Positions 1-8,077 of a stretch of DNA of 64,000 nt are shown piece after piece. The notes under the pieces are model-generated. The model worked only from the letters and a program-made list of their open reading frames with translations. It did no database searches and was not told where the DNA came from. The position numbers and the translations under genes were made by a program. Position 1 is the stretch's first letter, and each line of letters begins with the position of its first letter. Location of the stretch: the NCBI RefSeq assembly GCF_019977195.1, contig NZ_AP024643.1:3286001-3350000 (forward strand). Reading direction: 5' to 3'. This stretch comes from Arthrobacter sp. StoSoilA2. GTDB taxonomy: Bacteria > Actinomycetota > Actinomycetes > Actinomycetales > Micrococcaceae.

Positions 1-956
1 GCTTTCTGCTGCAGGCTTTGGTTGTCCCCAAAACGGGCATTTCTTTCCGACCACAACCGCTGGACTGCCCGGAGTACTGCCCCGACCACCACAGCCCCGC
101 GGGCGTGCGGATCCAGCATGGTTTGCCACCCGTCAGGAACGGCGCCAACAAATGGTTCCCTCAGGGGACCACGGGCGAAAAGGTCCCTCGCAAAGTCAAA
201 GAGGGACCTTATCAGGATCGCGTCGTCCACGACCTGGCCTGCTTCGAAGCCTTCCCCGGCAGCTTCAAGTTCCCGGAAGACCACCTCACGCGATGAAAAC
301 ACCGACAGTATGGCCACCAGGTCTGCCAGTGCCTCATGCATGGCAAGTTGCTCCATGGTGGCCAGCTGGTCCGCCCATGCCGGCCGGAAGCCGTCAAGGA
401 TCGCATGGGTGACTTCGTGGGCAACGATGTCCCTGTAGAGGGCGGTGGGTACTTTGTAGCCCATGCGGTCCACCGATCCGAAGCGGATGGTGTTGGTACC
501 GCGCTCATATCCGGTATCGACAGCTGTGACACGATCCCTTGCCTTCAGGACCACCCGCCCCTCCGGATTCCAGGGCATCCGCCGGCCGAGGGTGGATTCG
601 AAGATATCCAGGGTGCTCATGGCCACGCCGTAGACGTGCTGGGCGAGGAAGCGGGTATCGTCCAGGAGTTCGCGAAGGTCCGTGGGTGGAGGTTCTGAAA
701 CGAGTTGCCAGGGGTCGCCTTGGCTGGTCAGGGTAACCGGCGACACATTGGTTCCGCGCCACTTGCGGATGTGGATCGCGTAGCGGTGTCCAGTGGGGCC
801 ACGCCGGAGCCGTTCGACGGGTATCCGCACTTGGGCTGTCAGCGGTGGCGCCCCGCCAAAACCTATCGGCCCCTCTGCAAGGACCGTTACGGAGACCATC
901 TGCCCGGCTTTGATGTCTCCCGGGCTCTTCTTTGGAAATGCCACAGCCATCGCCAT
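1..956 (-). CDS. Gluzincin-type zinc metallopeptidase, C-terminus cut by window edge
   Basis: The reading frame is open to the left edge, so only about 318 N-terminal residues are visible. HEVTH lies at residues 180-184 and a second glutamate occurs in MHEALAD around residue 208, the HExxH plus downstream Glu pattern of gluzincins (thermolysin-like fold). The His pair would bind zinc and the first Glu would activate water. The N-terminal 100 residues look like a non-catalytic domain. There is no signal peptide or membrane segment, so the protein is probably cytoplasmic. The start at 956 (ATG, with a second ATG at 950) has no clear ribosome binding site and is uncertain. It lies 91 bp downstream of mnmA on the same strand. 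The substrate is unknown. Confidence 0.7.
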   Translation of the reverse strand, partial: MAMAVAFPKKSPGDIKAGQMVSVTVLAEGPIGFGGAPPLTAQVRIPVERLRRGPTGHRYAIHIRKWRGTNVSPVTLTSQGDPWQLVSEPPPTDLRELLDDTRFLAQHVYGVAMSTLDIFESTLGRRMPWNPEGRVVLKARDRVTAVDTGYERGTNTIRFGSVDRMGYKVPTALYRDIVAHEVTHAILDGFRPAWADQLATMEQLAMHEALADLVAILSVFSSREVVFRELEAAGEGFEAGQVVDDAILIRSLFDFARDLFARGPLREPFVGAVPDGWQTMLDPHARGAVVVGAVLRAVQRLWSERNARFGDNQSLQQK

Positions 957-1047
957 CTTCGAATGCGGACCCCAACACACCGCAGCGGTTGTGCTGCTTA
1001 GGCCAGTATGGGGGCCCTCAAACCCGGAGGCAATAATCCGGTAACGG

Positions 1048-2187
1048 CTAGAGCACTGCCCTCTGCAGGGAACGCGCGGCGTCGATGGTTGCCTGTCCCA
1101 GCACCCGGGTGCCCTGATAGAGAACAATGGTCTGGCCAGGCGCCACTCCCCGCAGCGGCTCGGTCAGGGTGACAACGAGTTCCGCCCGCTCGACACCCTC
1201 TTCATCGGCAACCGGCTCAACGTGTGCACGGGCCGGAACGGGGTCGCCATGCGCCCGCACCTGGGCGTGGCATTCGAATTCCGCACCGGTCTCAACCTCG
1301 GAGATGGGCAAACCGGCCCAGGACACCTTGATTCCGCGGATTTCATCGATGGCAAGGAGCGCTTCCGGCCCCACGACAACCTTGTTTTCCTTTGGCCGGA
1401 TTTCCAGGACGAACCGGGGCTTGCCATCGGAGGCCGGCGTGCCCAGCTTCAGTCCCCGGCGCTGGCCGACGGTGAAGGCGTTGGCACCGGGGTGCTCGCC
1501 TACCTTCGTGCCGGTTTCGTCCACGATGTCGCCGGTTGTCATTTCGATTTTCTCGGCCAGCCAGCCACGCGTATCTCCATCGGAGATGAAGCAGATATCG
1601 TGGCTATCGGGTTTGTTTGCCACCGACAAACCCCGCCTTTCGGCCTCGGCCCTTACCTCGGCCTTGGAGGGAGTGTCCGCAAGCGGGAACATGGAGTGCT
1701 TAAGCTGCTCGTGCGTCAGGACGCCCAGGACATAGCTTTGGTCCTTGGCCCAGTCCGCCGCACGATGCAATTCGCGGTTGCCGTCGGCGTCTTCGATTAC
1801 TTTGGCGTAGTGCCCGGTGCACACAGCGTCAAAGCCCAGGGCAATGGCCTTCTCCAGCAAGGCAGCAAACTTGATGCGCTCGTTGCAACGCATGCACGGA
1901 TTCGGGGTGCGTCCGGCAGCATATTCGTCGATGAAGTCCTGGACGACATCTTCTTTGAAGCGTTCGGAGAAGTCCCACACGTAGTAGGGAATCCCCAGGA
2001 CGTCACAGGCGCGCCACGCATCGCGGGAGTCTTCAATAGTGCAGCATCCCCGGCTTCCGGTGCGAAGGGTGCCGGGCATGCGAGACAACGCAAGGTGGAC
2101 TCCGACGACGTCGTGTCCGGCCTCGACGGCGCGGGCGGCGGCCACGGCGGAGTCGACTCCGCCGCTCATTGCTGCAAGTACTCGCAT
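1048..2187 (-). CDS. mnmA: tRNA-specific 2-thiouridylase MnmA
   Basis: This enzyme thiolates U34 of Lys, Glu and Gln tRNAs using ATP and a persulfide sulfur. The 379-residue protein has the PP-loop SGGVDS at residues 8-13. The catalytic cysteines are C98 within NPCMRC and C199 within DICF. The length matches the family. A longer frame opens upstream at 2253, but the start at 2187 puts the conserved MRVLAAMSGGVDS at the N-terminus and has a GGAAAG ribosome binding site. The cysteine desulfurase gene nearby on the same strand (3659-4888) is a plausible sulfur donor, although an oppositely oriented gene separates the two. Confidence 0.96.
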   Translation of the reverse strand: MRVLAAMSGGVDSAVAAARAVEAGHDVVGVHLALSRMPGTLRTGSRGCCTIEDSRDAWRACDVLGIPYYVWDFSERFKEDVVQDFIDEYAAGRTPNPCMRCNERIKFAALLEKAIALGFDAVCTGHYAKVIEDADGNRELHRAADWAKDQSYVLGVLTHEQLKHSMFPLADTPSKAEVRAEAERRGLSVANKPDSHDICFISDGDTRGWLAEKIEMTTGDIVDETGTKVGEHPGANAFTVGQRRGLKLGTPASDGKPRFVLEIRPKENKVVVGPEALLAIDEIRGIKVSWAGLPISEVETGAEFECHAQVRAHGDPVPARAHVEPVADEEGVERAELVVTLTEPLRGVAPGQTIVLYQGTRVLGQATIDAARSLQRAVL

Positions 2188-2291
2188 GCTGGCTTTCCGT
2201 GATTCAGGGGGTTTTGGATGGTGATTCCGGCTGAGGCGAGCCGGCACGCCCAACTATTCTAGCGCCCGCACCAATGTGCGCGCTAAATCCC

Positions 2292-2320
2292 TTGACTGGG
2301 CATAGGACGAAATCTAAAGT
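2292..2320 (+). promoter_or_regulatory. Promoter of the ferredoxin-type reductase gene
   Basis: A -35 box TTGACT (2292-2297) is followed after exactly 17 bp by a -10 box TAAAGT (2315-2320). The -10 box lies inside the inverted repeat at 2313-2339. The doxX promoter has the same arrangement. Assignment is by sequence only. Confidence 0.55.
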
Positions 2321-2339
2321 CAAACTAAGTTGTTTTAGA
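2313..2339. promoter_or_regulatory. 27-bp inverted-repeat operator upstream of the reductase gene
   Basis: The arms TCTAAA and TTTAGA end a 27-bp element that matches the element at 5682-5708 at 20 of 27 positions, with identical length and identical placement on the -10 box. It ends 25 bp before the ATG at 2365. It is a candidate binding site for the winged-helix regulator at 4946-5629; this is inference. Confidence 0.55.
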
Positions 2340-2364
2340 AGAGCCAAGACAAAGGTGGGCTGAA

Positions 2365-3618
2365 ATGACGCATGAACGAATGGTCATCGCCGGCGGCGGC
2401 CTGGCCGGTGCAACCGCAGCAAAAACCCTTCGCTCAGAAGGCTTTGCCGGACCAGTGACCCTCCTGGCATCCGAGGAGCGGATCCCTTACCTTCGGCCAC
2501 CCCTTTCCAAGGAGTTCCTTCTGGGCAAGGACGACGAGGATAGCGTCCCGGTGGTGCCGGCTGGCTGGTACGAAGAAAACGACGTCGAACTGCTGTTGGG
2601 CAATCCCGCATCGGGCATCGACGCGGGAAGCCGCACCGTCACGCTAAAGGACGGCCGAAGCCTGGACTACGCCAAGTTGGTGATAGCCACCGGGGCGCAA
2701 CCCCGGCAGATTCCGCTGCCCGGCACGGACCTGGAGGGAGTCATGACATTCAGGACGTTCGGGGACAGCCTGCGCCTGCAGTCCCTGCTCCGGGACGGCG
2801 GCAGGCGTGTGGTCATGGTCGGTTCCGGATGGATCGGCATGGAATTGGCCGCAGCTGCCCGCACTTACGGCAATGATGTGGTCTTGCTTGGCTTGGAGGA
2901 AATCCCCCTCAGTGCCGCCATCGGCCCCGAATTGGGCAACTACTTCCGGGCACTCCATGAACAGAACGGTGTCAGCTTCAGGCAGCCCGCCAGCGCTGCG
3001 GGCATCGAAGGGAAGGATGGCCGCGCAACCGCAGTGCGGACCGACACCGGTGAGGTCCTGCCCGCAGATATCGTCATCATTGCCGTGGGGGTCGTGCCCG
3101 ACACATCATTGGCGGAAACAGCGGGGCTGACCCTGGACAACGGAATCCTGGTGGATTCCGCGCTTCGCACCAGCGCCCCGGACATCCTTGCAGCAGGTGA
3201 CGTTGCCAACGCCCTGCATCCCTTCACCGGCGAACACCACCGCAGTGAGCATTGGGCGAATGCACTTAATGGCGGCAAGGTGGCTGCCAAGACGATGCTG
3301 GACCAAAATTCCGCTTTGGATGTTGTCCCGTATTTCTATACGGATCAGTTCACCCTCAGCATGGAGTACTCGGGTTTCCCCTCGCTGGCCACCGGAGTAG
3401 AGCCTGTGATTCGCGGCTCGCTCGATGACGGCAGTTTCATCGCGTTCTGGATGCGCGATGGCCGGAAGGAACAGGGCGAAGTGGTGGCCGGCATGAACGT
3501 GAACATGCGGCGCGTACAGAAGCCGATCAAGGCACTGATTTCAGGCCGGGTGCAGGTGAACGTTGCACATCTCACGAGTCCCGACGTTCCCCTTGAGGAC
3601 CTTTTGCCCGGCGACTGA
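2365..3618 (+). CDS. FAD/NAD-dependent ferredoxin- or rubredoxin-type reductase
   Basis: This 417-residue protein belongs to the two-dinucleotide-fold flavoprotein family that passes electrons from NAD(P)H to ferredoxin or rubredoxin. An FAD-binding GGGLAG is at residues 10-15, ATGAQ lies near 110, a second nucleotide motif GSGWIGME near 153, and the FAD-closing motif ILAAGDVA near 275. The C-terminal quarter fits the reductase C domain. No ferredoxin gene lies beside it, so its partner is unknown. The gene is transcribed alone, away from mnmA, and its stop faces that of the cysteine desulfurase gene 40 bp away. The promoter carries the operator shared with doxX, so redox or iron-sulfur control is likely. 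Confidence 0.88.
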   Translation: MTHERMVIAGGGLAGATAAKTLRSEGFAGPVTLLASEERIPYLRPPLSKEFLLGKDDEDSVPVVPAGWYEENDVELLLGNPASGIDAGSRTVTLKDGRSLDYAKLVIATGAQPRQIPLPGTDLEGVMTFRTFGDSLRLQSLLRDGGRRVVMVGSGWIGMELAAAARTYGNDVVLLGLEEIPLSAAIGPELGNYFRALHEQNGVSFRQPASAAGIEGKDGRATAVRTDTGEVLPADIVIIAVGVVPDTSLAETAGLTLDNGILVDSALRTSAPDILAAGDVANALHPFTGEHHRSEHWANALNGGKVAAKTMLDQNSALDVVPYFYTDQFTLSMEYSGFPSLATGVEPVIRGSLDDGSFIAFWMRDGRKEQGEVVAGMNVNMRRVQKPIKALISGRVQVNVAHLTSPDVPLEDLLPGD

Positions 3619-3658
3619 CTTTCGCGACCCGGCTTTTGCTGGGGGCCTCATTGCCGGG

Positions 3659-4888
3659 CTAAGACGCCGGGGCTCCCCGCCGCGCTACCGTTGCCGCTGT
3701 CTGGATGTTTGATTCATGGCCGGCCATGCCTGCTTGACGGGCCCGGGCGCAAGCCTCGGGAAGCGCCTTGAGCAGGGCATCGACGTCGGCGTCCGTAGAG
3801 CTGTGCCCCAGCGTAAAGCGCTGGGCGCCACGGGCAGTGTCTTCGTCCAGGCCCATGGCCAGGAGGACGTGCGAGGGGCGGGGCACCCCGGCGGTGCAGG
3901 CCGAACCGGTAGATGATTCAACGCCGGCGAGGTCCAAAAGGAACAGGAGCGAATCTCCCTCGCAACCGGGAAAAGTAAAGTGGGCGTTGCCGGGCAGTCG
4001 GCCTTCCCCGGGCGCCCCACGAAGCACAGCGTCCGGAACGGCCTGCCGAACCCCGGCAATGAGACGGTCGCGCAGCTTGCTGATGCGCTCACCCTCGGCG
4101 GCAAGGTTATCGGTTACGGCCTCCGCAGCCGCCGCGAAGGCAGCAATGGCGGGCGTGTCCAGAGTCCCCGAGCGCACATCGCGCTCCTGCCCGCCGCCGT
4201 GCTGAACCGGAGTCAACTTGATGGACCGTCCGAGGAACAACGCGCCCACGCCAACGGGCCCGCCGAGCTTATGCCCCGAGACTGACATAGCAGCAAGCCC
4301 GGAAGCCCGGAAATCGACCGGAATGGAGCCGAAGGCCTGGACCGCATCCGAGTGCACCGGAATCCCGTATCGGCTGGCCAGCTCCACTATTTCTGCGACG
4401 GGCTGAATCGTGCCCACTTCGTTATTGGCCCACATCACCGTGACAAGCGCGACAGAGTCGGGGTCGCGCTGGAGTTCACGTTGCACGGCCTCAAGCTGCA
4501 CTGCACCCTCTGCATCCACCGGCAACCACACGGCCTCGGCTCCCTCATGACGCTCAAGCCACTCCACAGTGTCCATGACCGCATGATGTTCGACGGCGGA
4601 ACACAGGATGCGGGTCCGGCGGGGGTTTTCGTCATGGCGGGCCCAGAAAAGGCCCTTGACTGCCAGGTTGTCAGCCTCAGTCCCACCCGACGTGAAAATT
4701 ACCTCGGACGGGTGGGCTCCAGCGGCCGCCGCCAACGATTCGCGCGCATCTTCCACCGCGCGCCTTGCCCGCCGCCCGGCTCCATGGAGGGAGGACGGGT
4801 TGCCGGTTCGCGCCAGCTCGCGCGTCATGACGGCAAGGGCTTGGGCCGACATGGGAGTGGTGGCGGCGTGGTCGAGGTATACAGGCAC
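3659..4888 (-). CDS. Cysteine desulfurase (NifS/IscS family)
   Basis: This PLP enzyme converts cysteine to alanine and loads a persulfide for Fe-S clusters and tRNA thiolation. The 409-residue protein has the PLP lysine in SGHKLGG (K207), the cofactor-binding His pair in VEHHAV, and the catalytic cysteine in STGSACTAG (C331). The long mobile loop before that cysteine is of the IscS/NifS type rather than the SufS type. It lies 57 bp downstream of the Cys-rich regulator gene on the same strand and probably shares its transcript. That context suggests desulfurase expression is tied to cluster status. MnmA nearby is a likely client. Confidence 0.93.
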   Translation of the reverse strand: MPVYLDHAATTPMSAQALAVMTRELARTGNPSSLHGAGRRARRAVEDARESLAAAAGAHPSEVIFTSGGTEADNLAVKGLFWARHDENPRRTRILCSAVEHHAVMDTVEWLERHEGAEAVWLPVDAEGAVQLEAVQRELQRDPDSVALVTVMWANNEVGTIQPVAEIVELASRYGIPVHSDAVQAFGSIPVDFRASGLAAMSVSGHKLGGPVGVGALFLGRSIKLTPVQHGGGQERDVRSGTLDTPAIAAFAAAAEAVTDNLAAEGERISKLRDRLIAGVRQAVPDAVLRGAPGEGRLPGNAHFTFPGCEGDSLLFLLDLAGVESSTGSACTAGVPRPSHVLLAMGLDEDTARGAQRFTLGHSSTDADVDALLKALPEACARARQAGMAGHESNIQTAATVARRGAPAS

Positions 4889-4945
4889 GTTGCAATTCTA
4901 CCGGCGGCGTCATTTCATAGACCGCGAAAGCGTCAGGTCCTGAGG

Positions 4946-5629
4946 TCAGGTTTGGGGGTCCGGTTCCAGGCTGCCAATCCGCGCACAGCAATGACCAGGG
5001 CCGGAATCCGGAAGGACGCTCTCACCACTGAGGCCGGATGCGGTGGCGGCGCCCTTGAGGAACGCGCCATTCATGGCGCAGACCACCTGCTCATGGTCCT
5101 GCGAAAGCCGATGGAACGGACAGTTAAGCAGTCGGTACCCTCCCGCTTCATCAGCCACTGGTTCGTAGCCGAGGTCCGCCAAAGCACCCAGGAAATCGCC
5201 GGGACTGCCCGCCTCCTGGCCCTTGCGGTCCGCAACATCCATCAACGCTTCCCGCACGGGCAGGTTCCCTTTCAGGGAACGCGTGATAGCTGTGGCCATC
5301 AAATCCCCGGCGAGATCGTACTGGCGCTCAGGGACGGAGGCAACAACCTCATCCATGGCTGGGCGGTAGAGCTTGGCAGGCCGGCCGGAACCGGGTCCGG
5401 CTTTGTCAGAGGACTTCCTGAACTCCACTTGCAGGACTCCATCCTTCACCAATCGATCCAAATGGAAGGAGGCCGTGCTTCGGGGAATACCGAGAACACG
5501 GGCCGCTTCGTCCCGCCCAACGGCGTCTGCAGCCCCGCGCACGTAGGCGAACAACACCCGGCGGTTGTCGTCGTCCAAGGAGGCGATCGCCGAAATCCTT
5601 TGGAGCCAAGAGTGGCGTGCAGTGGTCAT
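4946..5629 (-). CDS. Winged-helix transcriptional regulator with Cys/His-rich sensor end
   Basis: The first 90 residues of this 227-residue protein form an ArsR/MarR-like winged helix, with a recognition helix around residues 45-65 (IPRSTASFHLDRL). The C-terminal part holds C170 (NCPFH), H179, C184 and the pair C214-C215 (GHCC), resembling SufR-type regulators that bind an Fe-S cluster. The gene precedes a cysteine desulfurase gene and is divergent from doxX. It probably starts without a leader: TATTCT ends six bases before the ATG. A half-operator at 5644-5657 overlaps its promoter, suggesting autoregulation. Cluster binding is inferred; the ligands could instead bind zinc. Confidence 0.8.
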   Translation of the reverse strand: MTTARHSWLQRISAIASLDDDNRRVLFAYVRGAADAVGRDEAARVLGIPRSTASFHLDRLVKDGVLQVEFRKSSDKAGPGSGRPAKLYRPAMDEVVASVPERQYDLAGDLMATAITRSLKGNLPVREALMDVADRKGQEAGSPGDFLGALADLGYEPVADEAGGYRLLNCPFHRLSQDHEQVVCAMNGAFLKGAATASGLSGESVLPDSGPGHCCARIGSLEPDPQT

Positions 5630-5635
5630 ACAGCC

Positions 5636-5657
5636 AGAATATCTCTAAAAACAAGAT
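5636..5657 (-). promoter_or_regulatory. Regulator promoter -10 box with overlapping half-operator
   Basis: On the minus strand TATTCT (5636-5641) lies six bases before the ATG at 5629, the spacing of leaderless actinobacterial genes. Directly upstream, TCTAAAAACAAGAT (5644-5657) matches the left half of the doxX operator at 13 of 14 positions. Confidence 0.45.
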
Positions 5658-5660
5658 TCG

Positions 5661-5689
5661 TTGCTTAACCTTGGGATGAGATCTAAAAT
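5661..5689 (+). promoter_or_regulatory. Promoter of the doxX-like gene
   Basis: TTGCTT (5661-5666) and TAAAAT (5684-5689) are separated by 17 bp. The -10 box is the same internal part of the operator (element positions 3-8) as in the reductase promoter, so a bound regulator would block RNA polymerase. Confidence 0.55.
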
Positions 5690-5708
5690 CAAGATATCTA
5701 TTTTTAGA
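5682..5708. promoter_or_regulatory. 27-bp inverted-repeat operator upstream of the doxX-like gene
   Basis: Seven-base arms TCTAAAA and TTTTAGA enclose 13 bases. The element matches the one at 2313-2339 at 20 of 27 positions and sits between the divergent regulator and doxX genes, 12 bp before the doxX start. Confidence 0.6.
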
Positions 5709-5720
5709 AAGGAATGCGTC

Positions 5721-6140
5721 ATGGAAGCCGCAACGACTCATATGAGCAGGAAGTCCAGCCACGGCGAGCTCAGGGACCCTTCCCGGCAGGCCTTTATCCT
5801 CCTGAGGACGGTCTTCACGATTGCCCCGATCATTTTCGGGCTCGATAAATTCAGCAACCTCTTGACGGACTGGACTGTCTACCTCGCGCCCGCAGCCACC
5901 GCCGTCGTACCTGTTTCAGCCCAGACCTTCATGTACGGCGTGGGAGTCATCGAAATTATCGCCGGCATCGTCGTCGCCCTGCGACCGCGCTGGGGATCCC
6001 TTGTTGTCGCCGCTTGGCTGCTCGGCATCATCGTCAACCTGCTGGTGCTTGGCTCGTTCTTCGACGTCGCGCTGAGGGACTTCGGCCTGCTGGTGGGAGC
6101 ACTCGCGCTGAACCGCCTGGCCACCGCGCTCAAGAAATAA
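5721..6140 (+). CDS. DoxX-family membrane protein
   Basis: This 139-residue protein has four predicted membrane spans, near residues 24-42, 54-76, 84-106 and 113-134. Together with the GLDKFSNL stretch after the first span this fits the DoxX-like family, whose members have been linked to redox or sulfur-stress membrane complexes in other bacteria. The start at 5721 is chosen over the upstream in-frame 5661 because GAAAGGA precedes it and the longer version would begin upstream of the promoter -10 box. It is divergent from the Cys-rich regulator and shares its operator type with the reductase gene. Its exact role is unknown. Its stop almost touches that of the lipoprotein gene. Confidence 0.8.
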   Translation: MEAATTHMSRKSSHGELRDPSRQAFILLRTVFTIAPIIFGLDKFSNLLTDWTVYLAPAATAVVPVSAQTFMYGVGVIEIIAGIVVALRPRWGSLVVAAWLLGIIVNLLVLGSFFDVALRDFGLLVGALALNRLATALKK

Positions 6141-6143
6141 CAC

Positions 6144-6860
6144 TCAGGCTGGTGGGACCACGGCCAACCCGGACTGGACCTCAGCCCTGGCCTCGGCCAG
6201 GGTCCCGCTATCCGGACAAGCAATCGATATGTAGATAGAGGAAGTCGGGCTGCTGAAAAGCCTGGCGAGAACCAAAGCCGCGGTGCCACCGGAAGACGGA
6301 GCTGATTCCAAGGCCAAAAATTCCACTCTATGTTCCGGCTTGCCGGAATCCTGGCCCCACCGCAATGAGGCCGGCGTTAGCTTGTCCACATCGGCCCCGG
6401 GATCCAGGTAGCGGAACAGTTCCTTCGTGGACGCGGCGTCATCCCCGGGAACCACCAACGGTCCCTGGTTAACGCTGACCCTGACCACCACCACGCACCC
6501 ATCAGTCTTCGCGAACCGGGTTTCACCTTGCAGGCCGGAGTGCACAACGGACCACCCCGGCGCTTCTTCCAGTTGGCTGGATACCAATACCGGATCTCCG
6601 GGCGCCAAGGTTTCTCCCGCGGCCAAGGGCAGGTCCTTCGCGGCGAGAGCCTCAGCATCGTGTCCGGGCGTAATGGTTGGAGTGGACAGCGTCGAGGCTG
6701 AAGGTGAAGGCTTTGGTGCTGCGGGATCAGGCACGTTCACACTGCATCCCGCAAGCAGCAAAGCCGAAGCAGCCGCGGCACCCAAACCTGTCACGGCAGC
6801 CAACCCAGGCAGGGGGGCCACCATGCCCGGGACCTGTCGTCGTCCAACACCCCGTGCCAT
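6144..6860 (-). CDS. Secreted lipoprotein of unknown function
   Basis: The 238-residue product starts with a basic segment and a hydrophobic stretch ending in the lipobox LLLAGC (around residue 39), so it should be lipid-anchored outside the membrane. A Ser/Thr/Pro-rich linker follows, then a domain of about 170 residues that I do not recognise; two Cys in it may form a disulfide. The start at 6860 has AGAGAGGA in front, whereas the longest frame (7004) would add an unlikely N-terminus before the signal peptide. It is a single gene convergent with doxX and downstream of the lipid kinase on the same strand. Confidence 0.75.
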   Translation of the reverse strand: MARGVGRRQVPGMVAPLPGLAAVTGLGAAAASALLLAGCSVNVPDPAAPKPSPSASTLSTPTITPGHDAEALAAKDLPLAAGETLAPGDPVLVSSQLEEAPGWSVVHSGLQGETRFAKTDGCVVVVRVSVNQGPLVVPGDDAASTKELFRYLDPGADVDKLTPASLRWGQDSGKPEHRVEFLALESAPSSGGTAALVLARLFSSPTSSIYISIACPDSGTLAEARAEVQSGLAVVPPA

Positions 6861-6995
6861 AGGCGGTCCTCTCTTTTGCCGACGAGCCACTTCTGCCGCC
6901 ACCGAGTCTAACCTCCCGCCACAGCGGACCGTGGCCAGCGGACCAGCGCGAAATGCCTCGCCCCTCCCAAAACCAAACTGCTCAAGCGACCAGGG

Positions 6996-7070
6996 GCAGT
7001 TCAACTAGCCGCAGTTCAACTAGGGGCAGTTCAACTAGCCGCAGTTCAACTAGGGGCAGTTCAACTAGGC
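6996..7070. repeat. Five tandem copies of a 15-bp unit
   Basis: GCAGTTCAACTAG plus two alternating bases (CC or GG) begins at 6996, 7011, 7026, 7041 and 7056, giving a 30-bp higher-order period. The last copy contains the stop codon of the lipid kinase gene. Because the unit is a multiple of three, every copy supplies a TAG in the same frame on the minus strand. Confidence 0.95.
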
Positions 7071-7991
7071 AAGGACCCGCAGAACCCCCGGCACAACCTC
7101 GACCTCCACAGGCAATCTGTCCACGCGCTCGCCGTCGGCGTAGGCCACGACACCTTCTGCCTCCAGCCGCACTTTCCGTACCCGCCGGATCTCCACGGCC
7201 GGATGACCAAGGTGTTTGCCGGCGAACACCTTGGGGAACACCGCCAGGAAATTCAGCCGCGACAACGGCTTGACGATAAACAGATCCAGCCGCCCGTCGT
7301 CGGGCAACGCATTGGGCGTAATTCTCATGCCGCCGCCGATCGATTGGCCGTTCGCCACCGAAATCAGCAACGCCGGCTGCCGCCACTGCTCGCCGTCGGC
7401 CGTCACCGTGTATTCGATACGCCGGAAGGAACCGAGTTCCCGGAGCATCGCCAGGTTGTATCGGCTCTTTCCCTTGGGCCACCGCCACGAGTTCGCCCTC
7501 TCGTTAACGGCAGCGTCAAATCCGGCAGACAGGACCCCTGCAAAATAGCTGCTTCGCCCGGCGGCGGTGACGCGTCCGGCGTCGATCTTCCGCCCGCCCG
7601 ATGCCATTGATGCCAGCAGGCGGTCGCACGCCGCCTTTGTGTCCCCGAGTGGCAAGCCCAGCAGCCTGGCGACATCGTTGCCAGTGCCGGCGGGAACAAT
7701 TCCCAGCGGAAGATCCTTTCCGGCGAGCGCATTGACACCCAAATGGACCATGCCGTCCCCGCCCACCACAACCAGCGCACTGATGCCTGAAATTATGGCC
7801 TCATCAACCAGGGTCCGGAGGTCGTCGTAGCTTCCGGCTTCCAGTACGACGACGTCACAACCGGCGGTGCGAAGGCAGGCTGCGGCCTCGTCCCCGGCGA
7901 GGCCGTGGCGTCCGAACGATGCTGTTGGATTGATGGCAAGGGCGATCTTCTCCGCCGAGTGCGTGGGATTCTTGGGCGCCGGAGGATTCAC
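7065..7991 (-). CDS. Diacylglycerol kinase-family lipid kinase
   Basis: This 308-residue cytoplasmic enzyme belongs to the DagK/YegS/BmrU lipid kinases, which phosphorylate diacylglycerol or related lipids with ATP. The glycine-rich VVGGDGM is at residues 75-81 and PAGTGNDVARLLGLPL near 100-115. The C-terminal half carries the GGGM and DDGRLDLF stretches typical of the family. The length is normal. The gene ends inside a 15-bp tandem repeat, so the repeat may have grown from the 3' end. It is divergent from the J-domain gene. The substrate is inferred; sphingoid or phosphatidylinositol-related lipids are possible. Confidence 0.9.
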   Translation of the reverse strand: MNPPAPKNPTHSAEKIALAINPTASFGRHGLAGDEAAACLRTAGCDVVVLEAGSYDDLRTLVDEAIISGISALVVVGGDGMVHLGVNALAGKDLPLGIVPAGTGNDVARLLGLPLGDTKAACDRLLASMASGGRKIDAGRVTAAGRSSYFAGVLSAGFDAAVNERANSWRWPKGKSRYNLAMLRELGSFRRIEYTVTADGEQWRQPALLISVANGQSIGGGMRITPNALPDDGRLDLFIVKPLSRLNFLAVFPKVFAGKHLGHPAVEIRRVRKVRLEAEGVVAYADGERVDRLPVEVEVVPGVLRVLA

Positions 7992-8077
7992 CTGGTGAAT
8001 TATGCCAGCCGGGAACCACCGCGCCCGCTGCCGACGTTCTCATAGTGGCTGGATAAACTGGCCGTACCGCCCCGACA

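Noticed and set aside
4352..5668. 438-codon plus-strand frame across the desulfurase and regulator genes
   Set aside because: The minus-strand genes carry PLP and Cys catalytic motifs and a winged helix; the plus frame has none.
6996..7070. Possible CRISPR array
   Set aside because: Units are contiguous 15-mers without spacers, and no cas genes are present.
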